Assembly: GCA_930367215.1 (NCBI GenBank) | Contig: OV884056.1 | Span: forward strand, 41,478,308 to 41,542,307 | DNA from: Pollenia angustigena | Taxonomy: Eukaryota; Arthropoda; Insecta; Diptera; Polleniidae | Direction of reading: 5' to 3' | DNA: 64,000 nucleotides | Shown here: piece by piece, positions 10,613 to 22,722 of the stretch | How positions within the stretch are numbered: the stretch's first letter is position 1 | Layout of the letters: each line of letters starts with the position of its first letter | Program-made: the position numbers and the translations under genes | Notes under the pieces: model-generated | The model's input: the letters and a program-made list of their open reading frames with translations, nothing else | Database searches by the model: none | Told to the model about the DNA's origin: nothing

Positions 10613-11435
10613 GGGTGATTTTTTAGCTATAATCTTTTTGGCAACACTTGTTTAAACAGCTGACGCAAGTTTCGTGTTTTGTTTCACTGTCAAACATCTT
10701 CAGTTTGGTCTATAATTTAACCATGAATCGTCTTACAAACGAACAACGCTTGCAAATTATTGAATTTTATTATCAAAATACGTGCTCTGTTAAGAAAGTT
10801 CATCGCGCGCTTCTTCCATTTTATGGTCAGCACATTTTTGTATCATTGTTTGGTGCGGTTTATGGGCTGGTGGCATCATTGGACCGTACTTCTTCAAAGA
10901 TGATGATGATGAATCGTAACGTAACTGTGAATGGTGAGCGCTACCGTGAGATGATATCCAACTTTTTTTTTGCCAAAATGCAAGAGCTTGGCTTGCATGA
11001 CATGTGGTTTCAACAAGACGGTGCCACATGCCACACAGCACGCTTAACAATGGACTTATTGAGAGGCGAGTTCGGTGAACATTTTATTTCACGTTCGGGA
11101 CCGGTCAATTGGCCGCCTTGATCGTGCGATTTAACGCCTTTAGACTATTTTTTGTGGGGCTATGTTAAAGCTCATGTCTATACACACATGCCCGCTTCAA
11201 TTGACGCATTGGAAGACAACATTGAAGCATTTATTCATGAGATACCGGCCGAAATGTTGAAAAGGCCTAAGCGGATGGACCATTTAAGGCGCAGTCACGG
11301 TCAACACTTGCATGAAATAATCTTCAAACATTAAATTATATGGATTGTACTATCGATTCAAATAAAGATTTCATGCATTTTTCTGAATTTTATGTGTTTT
11401 TTTTTAACTTTCCTATAGCTCTTAACAATTCACCC
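10613..11435 (+). mobile_element. DD41D (rosa-type) mariner, internally deleted
   Basis: The element is bounded by GGGTGATTTTTTAGCTATAA on the left and a right end that reads inverted as GGGTGAATTGTTAAGAGCTA. This spacing and the transposase inside identify a mariner. It is about 0.8 kb instead of the usual 1.3 kb because much of the transposase is deleted. The left terminus also contains the partly open frame upstream of the real transposase start. Confidence 0.8.
10723..11334 (+). pseudogene. Mariner transposase, deleted and interrupted
   Basis: Translation starts MNRLTNEQRLQIIEFYYQN, the HTH-containing N-terminus of mariner transposases. After about 37 residues a large internal deletion joins it to the catalytic part (VWCGLWAGGIIGPYFF in another frame, then TVNGERYREM). 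WFQQDGATCH carries the second catalytic Asp and DLTPLDYFLWG the third; 41 residues lie between them, giving DD41D as in the rosa clade. An Arg codon is now TGA just before SCDLTPLD, and a further short deletion removes part of the C-terminal QNW region. It ends with HLHEIIFKH. It cannot encode an active enzyme. Confidence 0.85.
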
Positions 11436-13552
11436 ATTATTTCTATAGGAAATACAATAAAAACACATTTTTGGTTAATGAACATATTTCCTTTAGACCT
11501 TACCAACTTATCCAAAAACTTGTTGACCAACTAACAAACAAAAAAAAAAAAAAAAAAAAAAAATAAAATAAAAAAATGTAAATAAATAATTTTGTTTCAT
11601 TACAAGCCAATTTCATTTACAAGACTGAGGTGCTTGTAATCTTTCGCTATAGATTACTGGAGAGGTGGCGCCAAAAATTAAAGTTAATTATGCAATTTCT
11701 TAACATTTTTACTTTTATATTTTGTTACACTTACTGAACCTCGCAAACGGGTTAAATAATTTTGTTACCAAATAATTTCAAGTCACGTTTGTTTAAAATC
11801 AAAACAAAATATTTACGCTACAGGTTGTATAGTTTTTGTTATTTTTTTTTTCGTTACACAAAAATGTCGCGTGTTAGTTGAAAACTGGTAAATTTTAAAA
11901 AGCCAAAATTTTAAACAATTATAATTTAAAATAATTATATGTATGTATGTACATAATTATGTTAATGTATTATAACACGTGATGTTCGTTAAATCCTTCA
12001 CATGCAATTGAAAATGTCATAATTTAATTGGGAGAAATTAAAACAAAAGTAAACATAAAATAACTATTTCTCATAAAGACTGAATTAATTAGTTATTTAA
12101 ATTTTATTTTCCAACAAATAAACTTTAATTTCCTGCAATTGAATTAAGATACAAACAGCTGCATTTACACTAGAGGAAAGCGAACTGACACCAAAGTAGT
12201 CCCGTGATAGGTCTTTGGTGGTAGAGGCCGGTTCTAGTTTGAACACTTTCTATGAATAAGACCTATCACTTTTACATGGGGTTGTCATTGGAGGGGGTCA
12301 ATTGATACCATTTGACCAGTCACAAATCTGTTCTCAACGGAGATGTTTAGTGACAGTTACTAAAATGTAGTATTATTTCAATACGATGTAGTATTATTTC
12401 AATAAAACAAGTCCTAGAATTAAATTCAAGAGCCAAATTTTAGAAAGCCCCAAAAAAATGTATCACACCACCGGTGAAGACCGTACTGTAGTTCATTACT
12501 CTTTCTACCTTTTTGTTCTTCGTAAACCAGTTACATGATTGGTTCTCCTTTCACTGGTCATGAGTTCTTTCTTTTTGTACCTGTTCTATTTTCACAACTC
12601 CCAGGACCAGTCTGTGGGACCAATTGACACTAATTTCCCGCAGGGTATTTATAAAACAAAAGACTTAAGCAGCGAACCTGAAACTGCTTGAAGTTTGAAA
12701 AACATTTTTTTATACCGACCACCAAAATATTTAAAGTACAATACTGATATAATCGAAATAATCGTTGGAGGCCATTATGGCACATTTTTGTGACATTATG
12801 ACATGCCACCAAATAAACTTTGGACACAAAGCAGAGAAGGATCGTTTCTTCTTTGCTTCGATCTAAAAATTGTGTAGGTGTAGGGAAGCAAAATGAACCA
12901 ATTAAGCAACATTACTCATTGAGCAGGTCCTTTATGTTGTTGATGGCTTGTGTAACGTTGAGAAAGACTATTGTGCTTTGTTTGAAAGCAATACAGAATG
13001 CAGTTTTGTCTTTTGTGACGTAATTTTGACGTCATGCGCAGTAGAAAACTATTTTAAAGAGGAATGCGTCATCTGTTTTTGTTGCTTCACGAAGAAGCAC
13101 AATGTTTAAAAATCGTTGATGGTTATAACACTTAACACAACGAGCTCTATTTGCGATTATATCGTAAGCGACCATCTATCAAAATTTGGTTTTTTTTCTT
13201 GCAAATAGGTTATAAATACTCGATACGATTACGAAAAAATTCATAGGCTTAGAATTACTACAGGAGCTAAAGGCCGTCTAAATCCAAATAAAGTATTGCA
13301 TTGCTTAAGAAAAAATCCCTTCTCCTGTAAAATTTGCTTCGAAAAAAAACATTAATGTTCATTCGATGTTGATGAGTAAAAAATCATTAATCGTTTCGGT
13401 GTATCGATACCTTACATCGATGTATATCGTTTACCACTATTAAAGGATTGTCCAACCATAAAGCACGATGTTAATACCTTAACGGCAAGTTTTTTTTCCC
13501 AACTTTATATGACATTCCTTTTTTTCATTGTTCGACAAATTCAACCATAGAC
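11436..13552. other. Intergenic, no gene recognised
   Basis: It contains a long A-run near 11541 and AT-rich DNA. The frames at 12630-12827 and 12820-13023 show no domain, signal peptide or family match that I recognise. Confidence 0.4.
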
Positions 13553-14118
13553 AGGTACACAATTGAGCGGCGCGTTAAGATTATTGAAGCCTTTTACGAA
13601 AATCAGTGTTAAAATTAAAAGGCATTTCATGCTCTTTGTGACACATACTTTTACGTCGGTGGATTCGTTTACAAGCGGAATTGCCGTATTTGGGCAAATG
13701 ATAATGAACGTGTGATTGTTGAAAAGCCGATGCATCCAGAAAAAGTGAGATAATAACGGACTTATTGTGGACAGAAATTTAGGATATGGACCTGGAAGAT
13801 ACGTGGTTCCAACAGGATGGTGCCACTTGCCACGCGAGAAACCCAATGTCGGTGTTATCTCACGTCGTGGCGATGTTAATTGGCCATCACGATCATGTGC
13901 TTTGACAGCGTTGGACTTCTTTGGGGATGTTTAAAGGATAAAGTGTACGTCAATAAGCCAAGAAGAATTCAAGAGCTAAAGGATGAGATAAGTTGGTAAA
14001 TAAACGACATTAAACCTCAATTATGCCTCAGAGTCATTGAAAATATGGACCATCGGATAGAGGAATGCCACCGAAGCCGTTTCGATCATTTGCCCGATAT
14101 TTTGTTTCACACATAATT
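13553..14118 (+). pseudogene. Decayed DD41D mariner transposase
   Basis: Fragments in shifting frames read YTIERRVKIIEAFYENQC, then a deletion to GGFVYKRNCRIWANDN, EKPMHPEKV, and later RSFARYFVSHI at the C-terminus. The closest relative in the window is the minus-strand copy at 43135-44179, which shares the YTIEQRVKVI start and the KPATIQELKDEI region (here KPRRIQELKDEI). It has many stops, frameshifts and deletions. The minus-strand frame 13541-13846 is a shadow. Confidence 0.75.
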
Positions 14119-14184
14119 GTCATAGATTCTTCTATAATAATAAAAAATATCAAGATAATTCTCTGAAAACTTTTTGTTTTATTT

Positions 14185-14840
14185 ACAACTAGCTGACCCG
14201 ACAGACGTTGTCCTGTCAAAATTAGGAAAAATGTTTGCTTTCGAAAGTAAAATTAGTAAAATCGATGTAGCCGTTTTCTTAGGTAAATCGAAAACAGTGG
14301 ACGTTAAAGTAGGCGTGCCAAAATTTTCTTTCCGTAAAAACCTAAGTTGGACCATGGCGATGATTTTAAAGAAAAAATCGTCCAAATCGGTCAAGCCGTT
14401 CTCAAGTTATGCGCTTAATAGAAAAAGTGGGCGTAAAAGTACGCGTGGTACATTTTTCTTTCGATGAAAACTTAAAATGGGGTAATGCGAACATTTGAAA
14501 GAAAAATTTGTCAAATCGATGGAGCCGTTTTCTGATTTTAGGTAAATCGAAAAAAGTGGGCGGGGCAAAATTTTCTTTTCGTATAAATCTAAGTTGGACA
14601 ATGGCGATAAAAGAAAAAATCGTCCAAATTATTTAGAAGTCAATGGTGGTGCAATATGAAAATTGGATTTTGCCACGCCCCTCCGCCCGCAGACCGAAAA
14701 AATCTGACTTCACAATGTCACCTGCCTAAATATTCTGAAGATTCCCTGAAAATTTCATCAAAATCGGCCCAGCCGTTTTGGAGTCCATACATTACATACA
14801 TACACACATCCTATTTTATATATATCTATATATAAAAGAA
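14185..14840 (+). repeat. Dispersed repeat starting AGCTGACCCGACAGACGTTG
   Basis: The head AGCTGACCCGACAGACGTTG, repeated 'AAATCGnnnnAGCCGTTTT' phrases about every 120 bp and an end of TATATATATCTATATATAAA match a repeat type widespread in insects, probably a SINE or the 3' part of an RTE-like LINE. The open frames on both strands are short and arise from the internal periodicity. The class is not certain. Confidence 0.55.
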
Positions 14841-16172
14841 GAAGATAGATAGATAAATAGATTAACAACGTGCGTTTTGGCTTAGAGAGACGAAATTTGG
14901 TGTAAATTATTTAAATGTATAGGGGTTAAAATGAGCCAACTAGGTTTATTATTACCTTTACAAATGTTCTTTTTGTGGCGATTACTGGGTGAGAGGTCGA
15001 TATTTTCATAAGCATTTTCTGTATACAAAGCTTTTGCTTCGGTATTGGAAGTAGGTCGCACCGGTCTATAAATATTATTTTACTCTATTCGAATGTCCCG
15101 CATAACGCTAACAATACCATTTACCTGCAGTGGCACAGAAAAGTCTACATCCCCGGTAGTTTCTGTTTTCTGTTGACTGCATGTCATACGCAGCCTCGCC
15201 AACCGCATTTTTTCAGGATCAAACACGATTGTGGCAAAACATAAAAATTTGAACGTAACTTAAAAAAAATTTTTAAATAAATAACACTTTTTTTCAACAA
15301 ATGTATTGAAATAATCCAATCATTTTCAATCAAGTTTATGAAAAATTGCCATCGTGTAGTTTAAATTAAAGATATTGGGTATCAACGTATGTATTTTTAA
15401 TCTTTTATTTTCGTACGTGTTAAATTATAACATGACTTTATTATCATCCAATGCACTATGCATATAAATTATGTTTTTAAAAGTGCATTTTCAATTTATT
15501 TATGTTAATTATGAGTTCATTGATATTGAAAAACCTTAACCCAAAAAGAGAATTGATAAACAAATAGAAATACCATCAATTAAACCGTTAGATTTATGAC
15601 ATTAATGACATAAAAAAAAATGTTTGGGTTAACATTATTTTGGCAAGGGTTTGAAATTTTGTAATGCCTTAACGCAACTACACAAAATTGTATGCTAAAA
15701 ATTTATTAAGCCAAAAGGCAAATTTCGTCATCAGCAAAAAAAAAATAGTATTTAAACTGTTTGTAATTATTGTGAATTTGGGTTAAAGATTTTAGAAACT
15801 AAATTCACGGCTTTATATGCAAACCTGCTAAATCCACCTTTTAAGTATATTTAGATTTTGATGCCGTGTAGTAGAGAATGATACGCCTCGTCGACAAGTA
15901 GTTTTTCTTCAATTTGAGTCTTGAAGTGTGTAAAACTAACATTCTTGGTTTTCCTATCAAGCTGCAACTATGAAATTTAAGTAGTTTTTTGTCTCTCCTG
16001 TGAAATGTGCTGAAAGGGAATTATTACACCCGTTGATTGAGATGCTAGATTTTTTGGCTTATATACTTCTTACTGTTCTCAGATGTAAAGTGTAAAAAAT
16101 AAGCAAAATCGGTCCACGGGTTCAAAGATTACGATCACATTTCTCAAATTTTAACATAATTTCAACTAATAA
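14841..16172. other. Intergenic, no gene recognised
   Basis: AT-rich. Nothing with coding or repeat-terminus character was identified beyond GATA-rich simple sequence at the left edge. Confidence 0.4.
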
Positions 16173-16525
16173 AAGCTAGTTTACACTATTATACTTTTTA
16201 TTAATACATGTCAAAAACTCAAGTAATATGGCAAAGTGTGATAGTGTGAATGCAATGTGTCACGAAAATGAAAAATTATATGAAAAAAGTTTGACATCCC
16301 ATACGACTTCATCGTTTTTTGAAAAATTTCTAAACAATAATAATTTTCATTGGATCAGGGTTGCATTTTATTTCATGTGTCAGTGCTTATACTTTGTGTG
16401 ATGGTGTGAACACAAACTGTCGTGTTATATTAGATTTTTTGACAGTCGCAACAAAACTCATTAGATTTCTACCCGACAATGTACTATGGAATACGCAAGA
16501 CTTGTGAGATAGTGAAAACTAGCCT
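16173..16525. mobile_element. PIF/Harbinger-like MITE, TAA target duplication
   Basis: Left end AAGCTAGTTTACACTAT; right end read inverted AGGCTAGTTTTCACTAT. TAA flanks both sides. The interior repeats 'atagtgtgaA' motifs in both orientations. A weaker, related inverted structure (ACACTATTATCAT near 16806, GATTGTGTAGCACTGATAGG near 17110) follows it. Confidence 0.6.
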
Positions 16526-17548
16526 TAAGTAGTTATTGAGCTGATTGTTAGTAAGTTAATATTCAGTAGTAAAAATAATGGAAGTAATAAGTAGTTGCTG
16601 AGGTCATTACAAGTAAGTACTTATTGAAGTTTTCAGAATAATGACAATTGTAATGACAACTACTTACAGGAAGCGTATGAAATAACTTCCACCGATTACT
16701 AAAAATCAAAAAGTTCTTTGGCAGTCACAAAAAAACTTATTAGTTTTCTTTTAAAATTCGTCAGACTTGTGTGATAGTTTAAAGTACCCTTTAAGCCAGC
16801 AATACACTATTATCATATTCAGTCGTACGATTTGTCAAAAAATCGTGGGTGGTCATAAAGTAGGATAGTGTGGCATATAGAAAAATTTGAGTGACTGATT
16901 TGTTGATAACTCTGTCCGACTTGCAAATGTTTATGAAAATTTTCATAGAATTAAAGATTCTATGCGATCAGAGTTGCATTTCCTTGTAAAGTAGCTAAGT
17001 CATTTTGGTTTGCATAATTTTTGTGGGATAGTGTGGCAATAACAGCAGATGTTGCAGACATGTTTTTATGTCGGATAGAATTTCGTCAGATTTTCGTGCG
17101 AATGAATCGTACGATTGTGTAGCACTGATAGGATTTGTGGTACAATTGTACCAAATTTGGTAGAATCGAAACTTCATTGGTACATTGGTACAATTTATCC
17201 CTTTTTGGTACAATTAAAAAAAAAAAAAACACTCCGATGAAGTTGTATCCTTTCTTTGAGGTGGATTAACTCACTTATCTTTTCAATAATAAACATTTTT
17301 TAATAACAACCGTGACCAGAACTTCCAAAAATTTTATTATTGTTAACTACCCAGTCAGTACTTTTTAAATTATTGATCATATTCGATTCTTTTTTGACTC
17401 ATTTATGCGCTCGTTTTAGAGTCGAAAATTACTGATCATTCGGGAGAAAATGGTACCCACGATTCTTCTCAAATAGTCTTTTATGACTGTGTAATGTTCG
17501 GATATTATATGTACATACTAGCTTATAAAGTACATGCATACATAAGTA

Positions 17549-19232
17549 TATCGTCAGCTCATTACTGGTTTGACCTACCGACCATTTTAAAAAAAAATGA
17601 GTTAGGTATGAGGAATATATTTTTTTAATACCCTCTTTCTAAATGAAAAACCTGTTTCGCGAAAATTTTTATGGTTTCTGAGATATAAAGCATTAATTTT
17701 GCTGCATATCAACTGCTTCAAAATTTTTTAAGTACTGTTTTGCTCTACAAGCCATTTTTTGACGATTGCAGCAAATTCTTCATACAAAAACGTACAAAAT
17801 AAATTTTACTGTTGCTTTGCTGCATTGCCGTAAGAATAAAAGTAGTTAAAGCAAAAGCAAAGTAAAATTACAACAAGAAAATAAATTTGTGAAAAATAGT
17901 TTTATAATGGACCCAACCAAGTGTACGGTTTGCTATTATTTGTGTTTTTAGCCTACCTAAGGGAAATGCTTCAAAATTTTACTACAAACGAAAATTAAAT
18001 ATGTTTAATATTACAGCAACCATTATTATGTCATATATTCAAACTTTTACTTATTGTGCCTTTTTGACGGAAGCTCATAGTGGTCGGATTGGTAACAATA
18101 TTGCTAGTGCTTAAATTAAAATTTTAAATGAATTAATAAAAGATTGTCCACTTATTAAAACTTTGACATTATGGAGCGATTCTTGCGTACCTCAAAATAA
18201 AAATCAAATTACCGCAACCGCAATCAAAATGTTCTTTAAACAAAATAATATTGATGCCGTAATACAAAAGTCTTCAGAACCAGAACATTCTTTAATTCAA
18301 GAAGTGGACTGTGTCCATGGTGTTATTGACCGGTACTTAAAGAATATTGAAATTCATAGTCCTCTTCATTTAATAAATTTGCTTAAAACAATGCCAAATA
18401 ATAAAACAAAACTTAAAGTTATGGAAATGCTTCCGGAAAATTTTCGCACATACTCGTTGGAAGCAAATAAAATGGACTTTCGAAAAGTCCCTTTTGCTAA
18501 AATTAAAGTACTTCTATACAGTTAAAATAATGATTTATGTATATATTATAAAACTTCTACCAGAGAGGAAAAATATAAAAATGCAATTTTGGTTAAGTCT
18601 GCATCAAAAAATAGTTTTGAAAACTCCTGAGAATTTGTTGACGAATGTTTTGAAAATATCGAAACCATCATTTATTTCCAGCGATATAAATAGAGACATA
18701 AAAGACTTGCTTATATATCTTTCACGTGTTGATAAAGCTTATTATAAAAATTTACTCAATATTAAGTTTTAAATTTTCTTTTTACTTTTGCATTATTTAA
18801 GTTGTTTAATTTGTGGCTTTTTATGTAACTTTTCATAACAGTAGAACTGTTTTTTCTGTTTTTGTAAAGTTAAATCAAATAAAAAAACTATAAAAAAAAT
18901 TCATCTCAACAACAAGTTACTCAATACACAGCAATAAGTGTACGTATGCAGCACAAAAAGTCACTTTTTTAATTTTTTTCTTCGAAAAGTGGCGTATGCG
19001 GCACAAAACAATATTTTTCATTTTCAAAAAAATACTATTAAATTCTAACTTTATTCATGAAAGTGCTCAAAAATTAGCATTTTTCTTCAAAACATATACC
19101 GGAAGCAGTGGTAAAAATATAAAAAAATTCTATCGGGTACAATTTGAGAAATCTTCATGTAAATCTTCTTTGTCGTTTTTCTTCACTCCGACTTTTTGGC
19201 ATATGCGCCAAACCAATTCTGAGCTGACGATA
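17549..19232 (+). mobile_element. TIR DNA transposon with unclassified transposase-like gene
   Basis: The left terminus TATCGTCAGCTCATTACTGG and the right terminus, read inverted TATCGTCAGCTCAGAATTGG, define a 1.68-kb element. The decayed gene at 17985-18772 lies between them in + orientation. A second copy, inverted and shorter, starts at 61817. The target duplication is ambiguous because the termini and flanks share TAT/GT. Superfamily not assigned. Confidence 0.7.
17985..18772 (+). pseudogene. Transposase-like protein remnant (SDSCVPQNKN motif)
   Basis: Pieces in register read YCAFLTEAHSGRIGNNIASA, a stop, then TLWSDSCVPQNKNQ, SSEPEHSLIQEVDCVHGVID, IEIHSPLHLINLL, KVPFAKIKVLLY and, after a frameshift, DIKDLLIYLSRVDKAYYKNL. 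The order 'E..SGR.GN.IAS', 'SDSC..QNKN' and 'EP.HS.IQEVD..H' resembles the catalytic half of an RNase-H-fold transposase, with the Asp in SDSC as a candidate catalytic residue. Several insect genomes carry similar repetitive proteins, but I cannot name the superfamily. A stop near 18112 and the frameshift near 18510 show that it is inactive. Confidence 0.6.
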
Positions 19233-19450
19233 TGTACTCGTATCCCTGTAGATGCCTTAGATTAAGTGTCTCCAAATCGCCACTTTTGTCGATTGTTTTG
19301 GTGACACTGTCAACCAAGTGTCTACATTTTTGTCTGCCTGTGAGAACAAGAGAAATATATAAACTTTTGCTTCTTCTTAATTTTTATACCCACACCCACA
19401 ATAGCGGAAAGGGTATGCGACTGTGCTGATGTGTATAACACTACAAAATA

Positions 19451-20379
19451 GGTGGGGTGTCACAAAGCCATAGGACATAAAGCCATATGGCGTCAAGTCC
19501 CATTCCATTGAGTCATAAGGGCATATGCCATTAAGTCTCAATATAATGGGACTTAACGCCATAAATTTTTTCCGTAAAATGAGACATAAAGCCATATTTT
19601 TGATAATGATTGTATTTCCCCCTATTTCATTTAGAAAATGCTTTGTTGTTTCATGTCGCCCTGTTTTATGTCAAAAATGGCGGTATGAACTAAGTCCCCA
19701 ATGAATTAACTCCCCAAACCCAAAATCAACTAAGCCCCTAAATTTGGGGACGTCGTTCATTTATGGGAAAAACCCGAAAAAGCTACGCTAACTAGAGCTT
19801 CTCTGCATAGCCGGCCTTCGGCCGGACGCAATAATTTTCTCCTCTATGGTATAACAAAGACGCTAACTAAAGCTTCTCTGCATAGCCGGCCTTTGGCCGG
19901 GCGCAAGGATTTTCTCCTCCATGGTATAACAAACACCGGCTTCGCTAACTAAAGCTTCTCTGCGTAAACGGCCTTCGTTCGGAAACAAGACAGATTTTAG
20001 AAGCTTTACTTAGCGAAATCGGTACTTGTTATACCATAAAGGAGAAAATTCTTGCGTCCGCCAAAAGACCGGCTATACAGAGAAGCTTTAGTAAGCGAAG
20101 CCGGTGTTTGTTATACCATGGAGGAGAAAATCCTTGCGCCCGGCCGAAGTCCGGCTATACAGCGAAGCTTTAGTTAGCGAAGCAGGTCTTTGTTATACCA
20201 TATAAGCATTTGTAACGCAACACATTAAATGGGACATAACACCATAATGGCTTTATGTCCCATTCCACTAAAATTGATATGAGACTTAAGGCCATATCAA
20301 AATTATGGCTTTATGGCCGTTTGGATTGAGACATAAAGCCATTATGGCTTTATGTCCTATGGCTTTGTGACACCCCACC
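19451..20379. mobile_element. Foldback element with 9-bp target duplication
   Basis: The ends GGTGGGGTGTCACAAAGCCA are perfect inverted repeats, continuing into TAGGACATAAAGCCATA. The flanks are the identical 9-mer TACAAAATA (19442-19450 and 20380-20388). The centre consists of about six 80-bp sub-repeats (AGCTTCTCTGCATAGCCGGC, ATGGTATAACAAA) arranged three direct and three inverted. Inverted arms built of sub-repeats with 9-bp duplications are characteristic of Drosophila FB elements; Mutator-like elements also make 9-bp duplications. No transposase is present. Confidence 0.85.
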
Positions 20380-20974
20380 TACAAAATAATATCGAGCAAA
20401 ATTGATCGAAATTACTTATTTTGGTATCATGAAACTCGATATCGAATGAAATGAAATGTATTGAATTTGAAATAATTGCATTCGATTTCGAGTAACTCGA
20501 CATTACATTTATCGAGTTTTCATTCGATACGTCAGTGTCTATCGTATGCAAAAAAATTCGATAGTTTACTCGATACGATAGTATCGCGTACGGTGATTAG
20601 ACCCCAGGTCGCAATTTTACGTTAATTCGATGAAATTTCGAACATAGGCTTCAATTCATAAGGACAAATCCAGCTTAAAATGGTGAGAATCAGTCAATAA
20701 TTTCACATGTACCCATACAAACTTCTTTCCGGAATAGTGTTAGTGCCTATTGGTATTTAGATTAAATTTGGACCAGACTAATTGCAATCTAAATCATCTT
20801 ACTTTTTGTATTGGAATCGGTCCATCATTGACAACTACCTTATAAATGTTGGTATTGATATTAAAATTGGCGACAATAACTTTTAGATAGCCATTTTTTC
20901 AATACATAGTATTGCGCTGGGGGGTCCAAAATTAACCATAGGTCCCAGATAAACCCCCTCCCTAAAATCACTTA

Positions 20975-21100
20975 GGGCCATTATTATAACTTGGCGTTAA
21001 CTGTTATCCGACAGTTAACAGACGCTTTTTGACAGATAACACATTATTATCTGTCAATTTAATCTTAACTTTAGCTAACTTCAAGTTGTAATAATGGCCC
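20975..21100. mobile_element. 126-bp MITE, TTA target duplication
   Basis: The ends GGGCCATTATTATAACTTG and inverted GGGCCATTATTACAACTTG are flanked by TTA (20972-20974, 21101-21103). The host repeat reads TCACTTTAAGGTAAACAAAT without an insertion near 32706, supporting the boundaries. The 3-bp TWA target suggests PIF/Harbinger. Confidence 0.8.
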
Positions 21101-21590
21101 TTAAAGGCAAACAAATCTCATTTAGATGAAGATATCTTAATAATAGTCGAGACAAAAACTTTAACATAAATCTTAACCCTATAACATAATTTTGTTTTGG
21201 AGGGTCCATGATTGCCCATGGGTTTCACTCTTGAAATTTGTCTGTAAATACTGTGGTGTAGAGTTTTAAATGCTCGGGCTTGACGGTCTATTATTTCTTA
21301 CTTGTTTTGTTTTTATTAAAAAAAAGAGTGTTATGAATTCTTACTATGTATGTTTTTTTATTTTATAGCGAAATTTTTGTACAGTTAATGTCAATTTGGT
21401 ACAATATTGCCATTTAGACGGTACAATTTAAGAATTGTCAGATTCCAACAGTGTTGTGTAGGATAGTGAATCTTGGTCTATTATAGTGTGTTTGCGTGTT
21501 AGTAAAACATTAACAAAATTTGACAGATAATATTACAAAACAAGCTAATACAAAAAATAAACAGCTGGCTCTTTGAGGCTACCTTCTTTG

Positions 21591-21695
21591 AGTGCTGGTT
21601 TACACTCTTCAAGTTTTAGCCGTCAATTCTTGCGTTTTTACGAGAGAAAAGCTCAAGTCTTGACAGTTAAAACTTGAAAAGAGTGAATTAGCACT
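21591..21695. repeat. Short TIR palindrome (AGTGCTGGTTTACACTC)
   Basis: AGTGCTGGTTTACACTCTTC plus AAGTTTTAGCCGTCAA is mirrored by TTGACAGTTAAAACTTGAAA plus AGAGTGAATTAGCACT. A 105-bp MITE-like palindrome without coding capacity. Confidence 0.65.
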
Positions 21696-22722
21696 TATTG
21701 TATCCTGCGAAACTCCTTTAACCATCAAAATACGATATATTTAATTTTAACATAAATTATCAACTTTTAGTTAACATAACCAACATCTTACATTTAGTTA
21801 CACCCTTTTTAGTGTTATTTATTGTTTATTTACTTATAATCAGGGCAAGTTTTTCATGCTATTTTTTTCAAGATTTTCCGTAAAACTAATTTATATTTTG
21901 CGCAAGTTTGCATATTACGCAGGTTGACAGCCGTTTATAAGTCAATCTGTTGCAATAATAAAATAAATATATATCGTTCCTTTTCTCTCATATGGATTTT
22001 CTTATATCGATTTTTTTTTACAAGAACTACAAGAAATTACATCGGCTTCAGTTTTTCTAAAACAAACGGTTACTTAATAATTTTGGATATTTTGTTTTTG
22101 ATAGTGATTAATTTTAAAATGCCAAAAGTAACTTAAGAAGACTTTAATGCTCGTATGGTGGGAAGTAACCCAGTAATTTCAAGAGTCAGTTGTTCCGTTC
22201 TGTTTTGCGTGCTTTATCCGTTAAGAAAAAAATTTATTTAAAAACTTAAAATTTTTTAATCAAAATGTTGGCCTTCATACGTTGACCAAGTTAAAATGAC
22301 AAAATTTATTTTAATAAAAGCAAAACCGATGTATATATCTGTGGTCCCAAGCGACTTAAGAAACAGTTGAGTTTAAATTTGTTCTTATTAAATATTTTTG
22401 AAATAAATACAACTTTCGTCATCATTTTCTTATCTTAGCATTGTGGGGGTACGAATCTTTGATTTTGAATTGCTAGTTTTCTTTTGCAATTAATTTTTTC
22501 AGAAACGCAAGCATAAATATAAACTGCTTTTTCTCAAAAACTATTTCGACTTAGAGGGTTATATGACCACAGATATTCTCTATGTGAACAAATTGATGGT
22601 GGACGCATATTTTCAATGTATTCTAAGGTTTTTGTGTGACTATCAAAGTTAATTTGGAAATTTGAAAAAAACAAATCGCTCCTTTATTGCAACATAGTCA
22701 TATATCAAAAAAAAAAAAAAAA
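21696..22722. other. Intergenic, no gene recognised
   Basis: The + frame 21924-22136 is hydrophobic and AT-rich, without features of a real protein. An A-run precedes the next repeat. Confidence 0.4.

Larger units (their letters stand above)
19384..21306 (+). repeat. TATACCC-type dispersed repeat, interrupted by two insertions
   Basis: It begins TATACCCACACCCACAATAG, resumes after the foldback insertion, runs through AGGTCGCAATTTTACG and GGTGAGAATCAGTC, and ends GACGGTCTATTATTTCTTAC plus TTGTTT. Inside it lie the foldback 19451-20379 and the small MITE 20975-21100. The intact-site sequence for the MITE is visible in the related copy at 32700. Confidence 0.7.

Noticed and set aside
14174..14601. 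Frames over the AGCTGACCC repeat
   Set aside because: Explained by internal periodicity of a dispersed repeat open on both strands.
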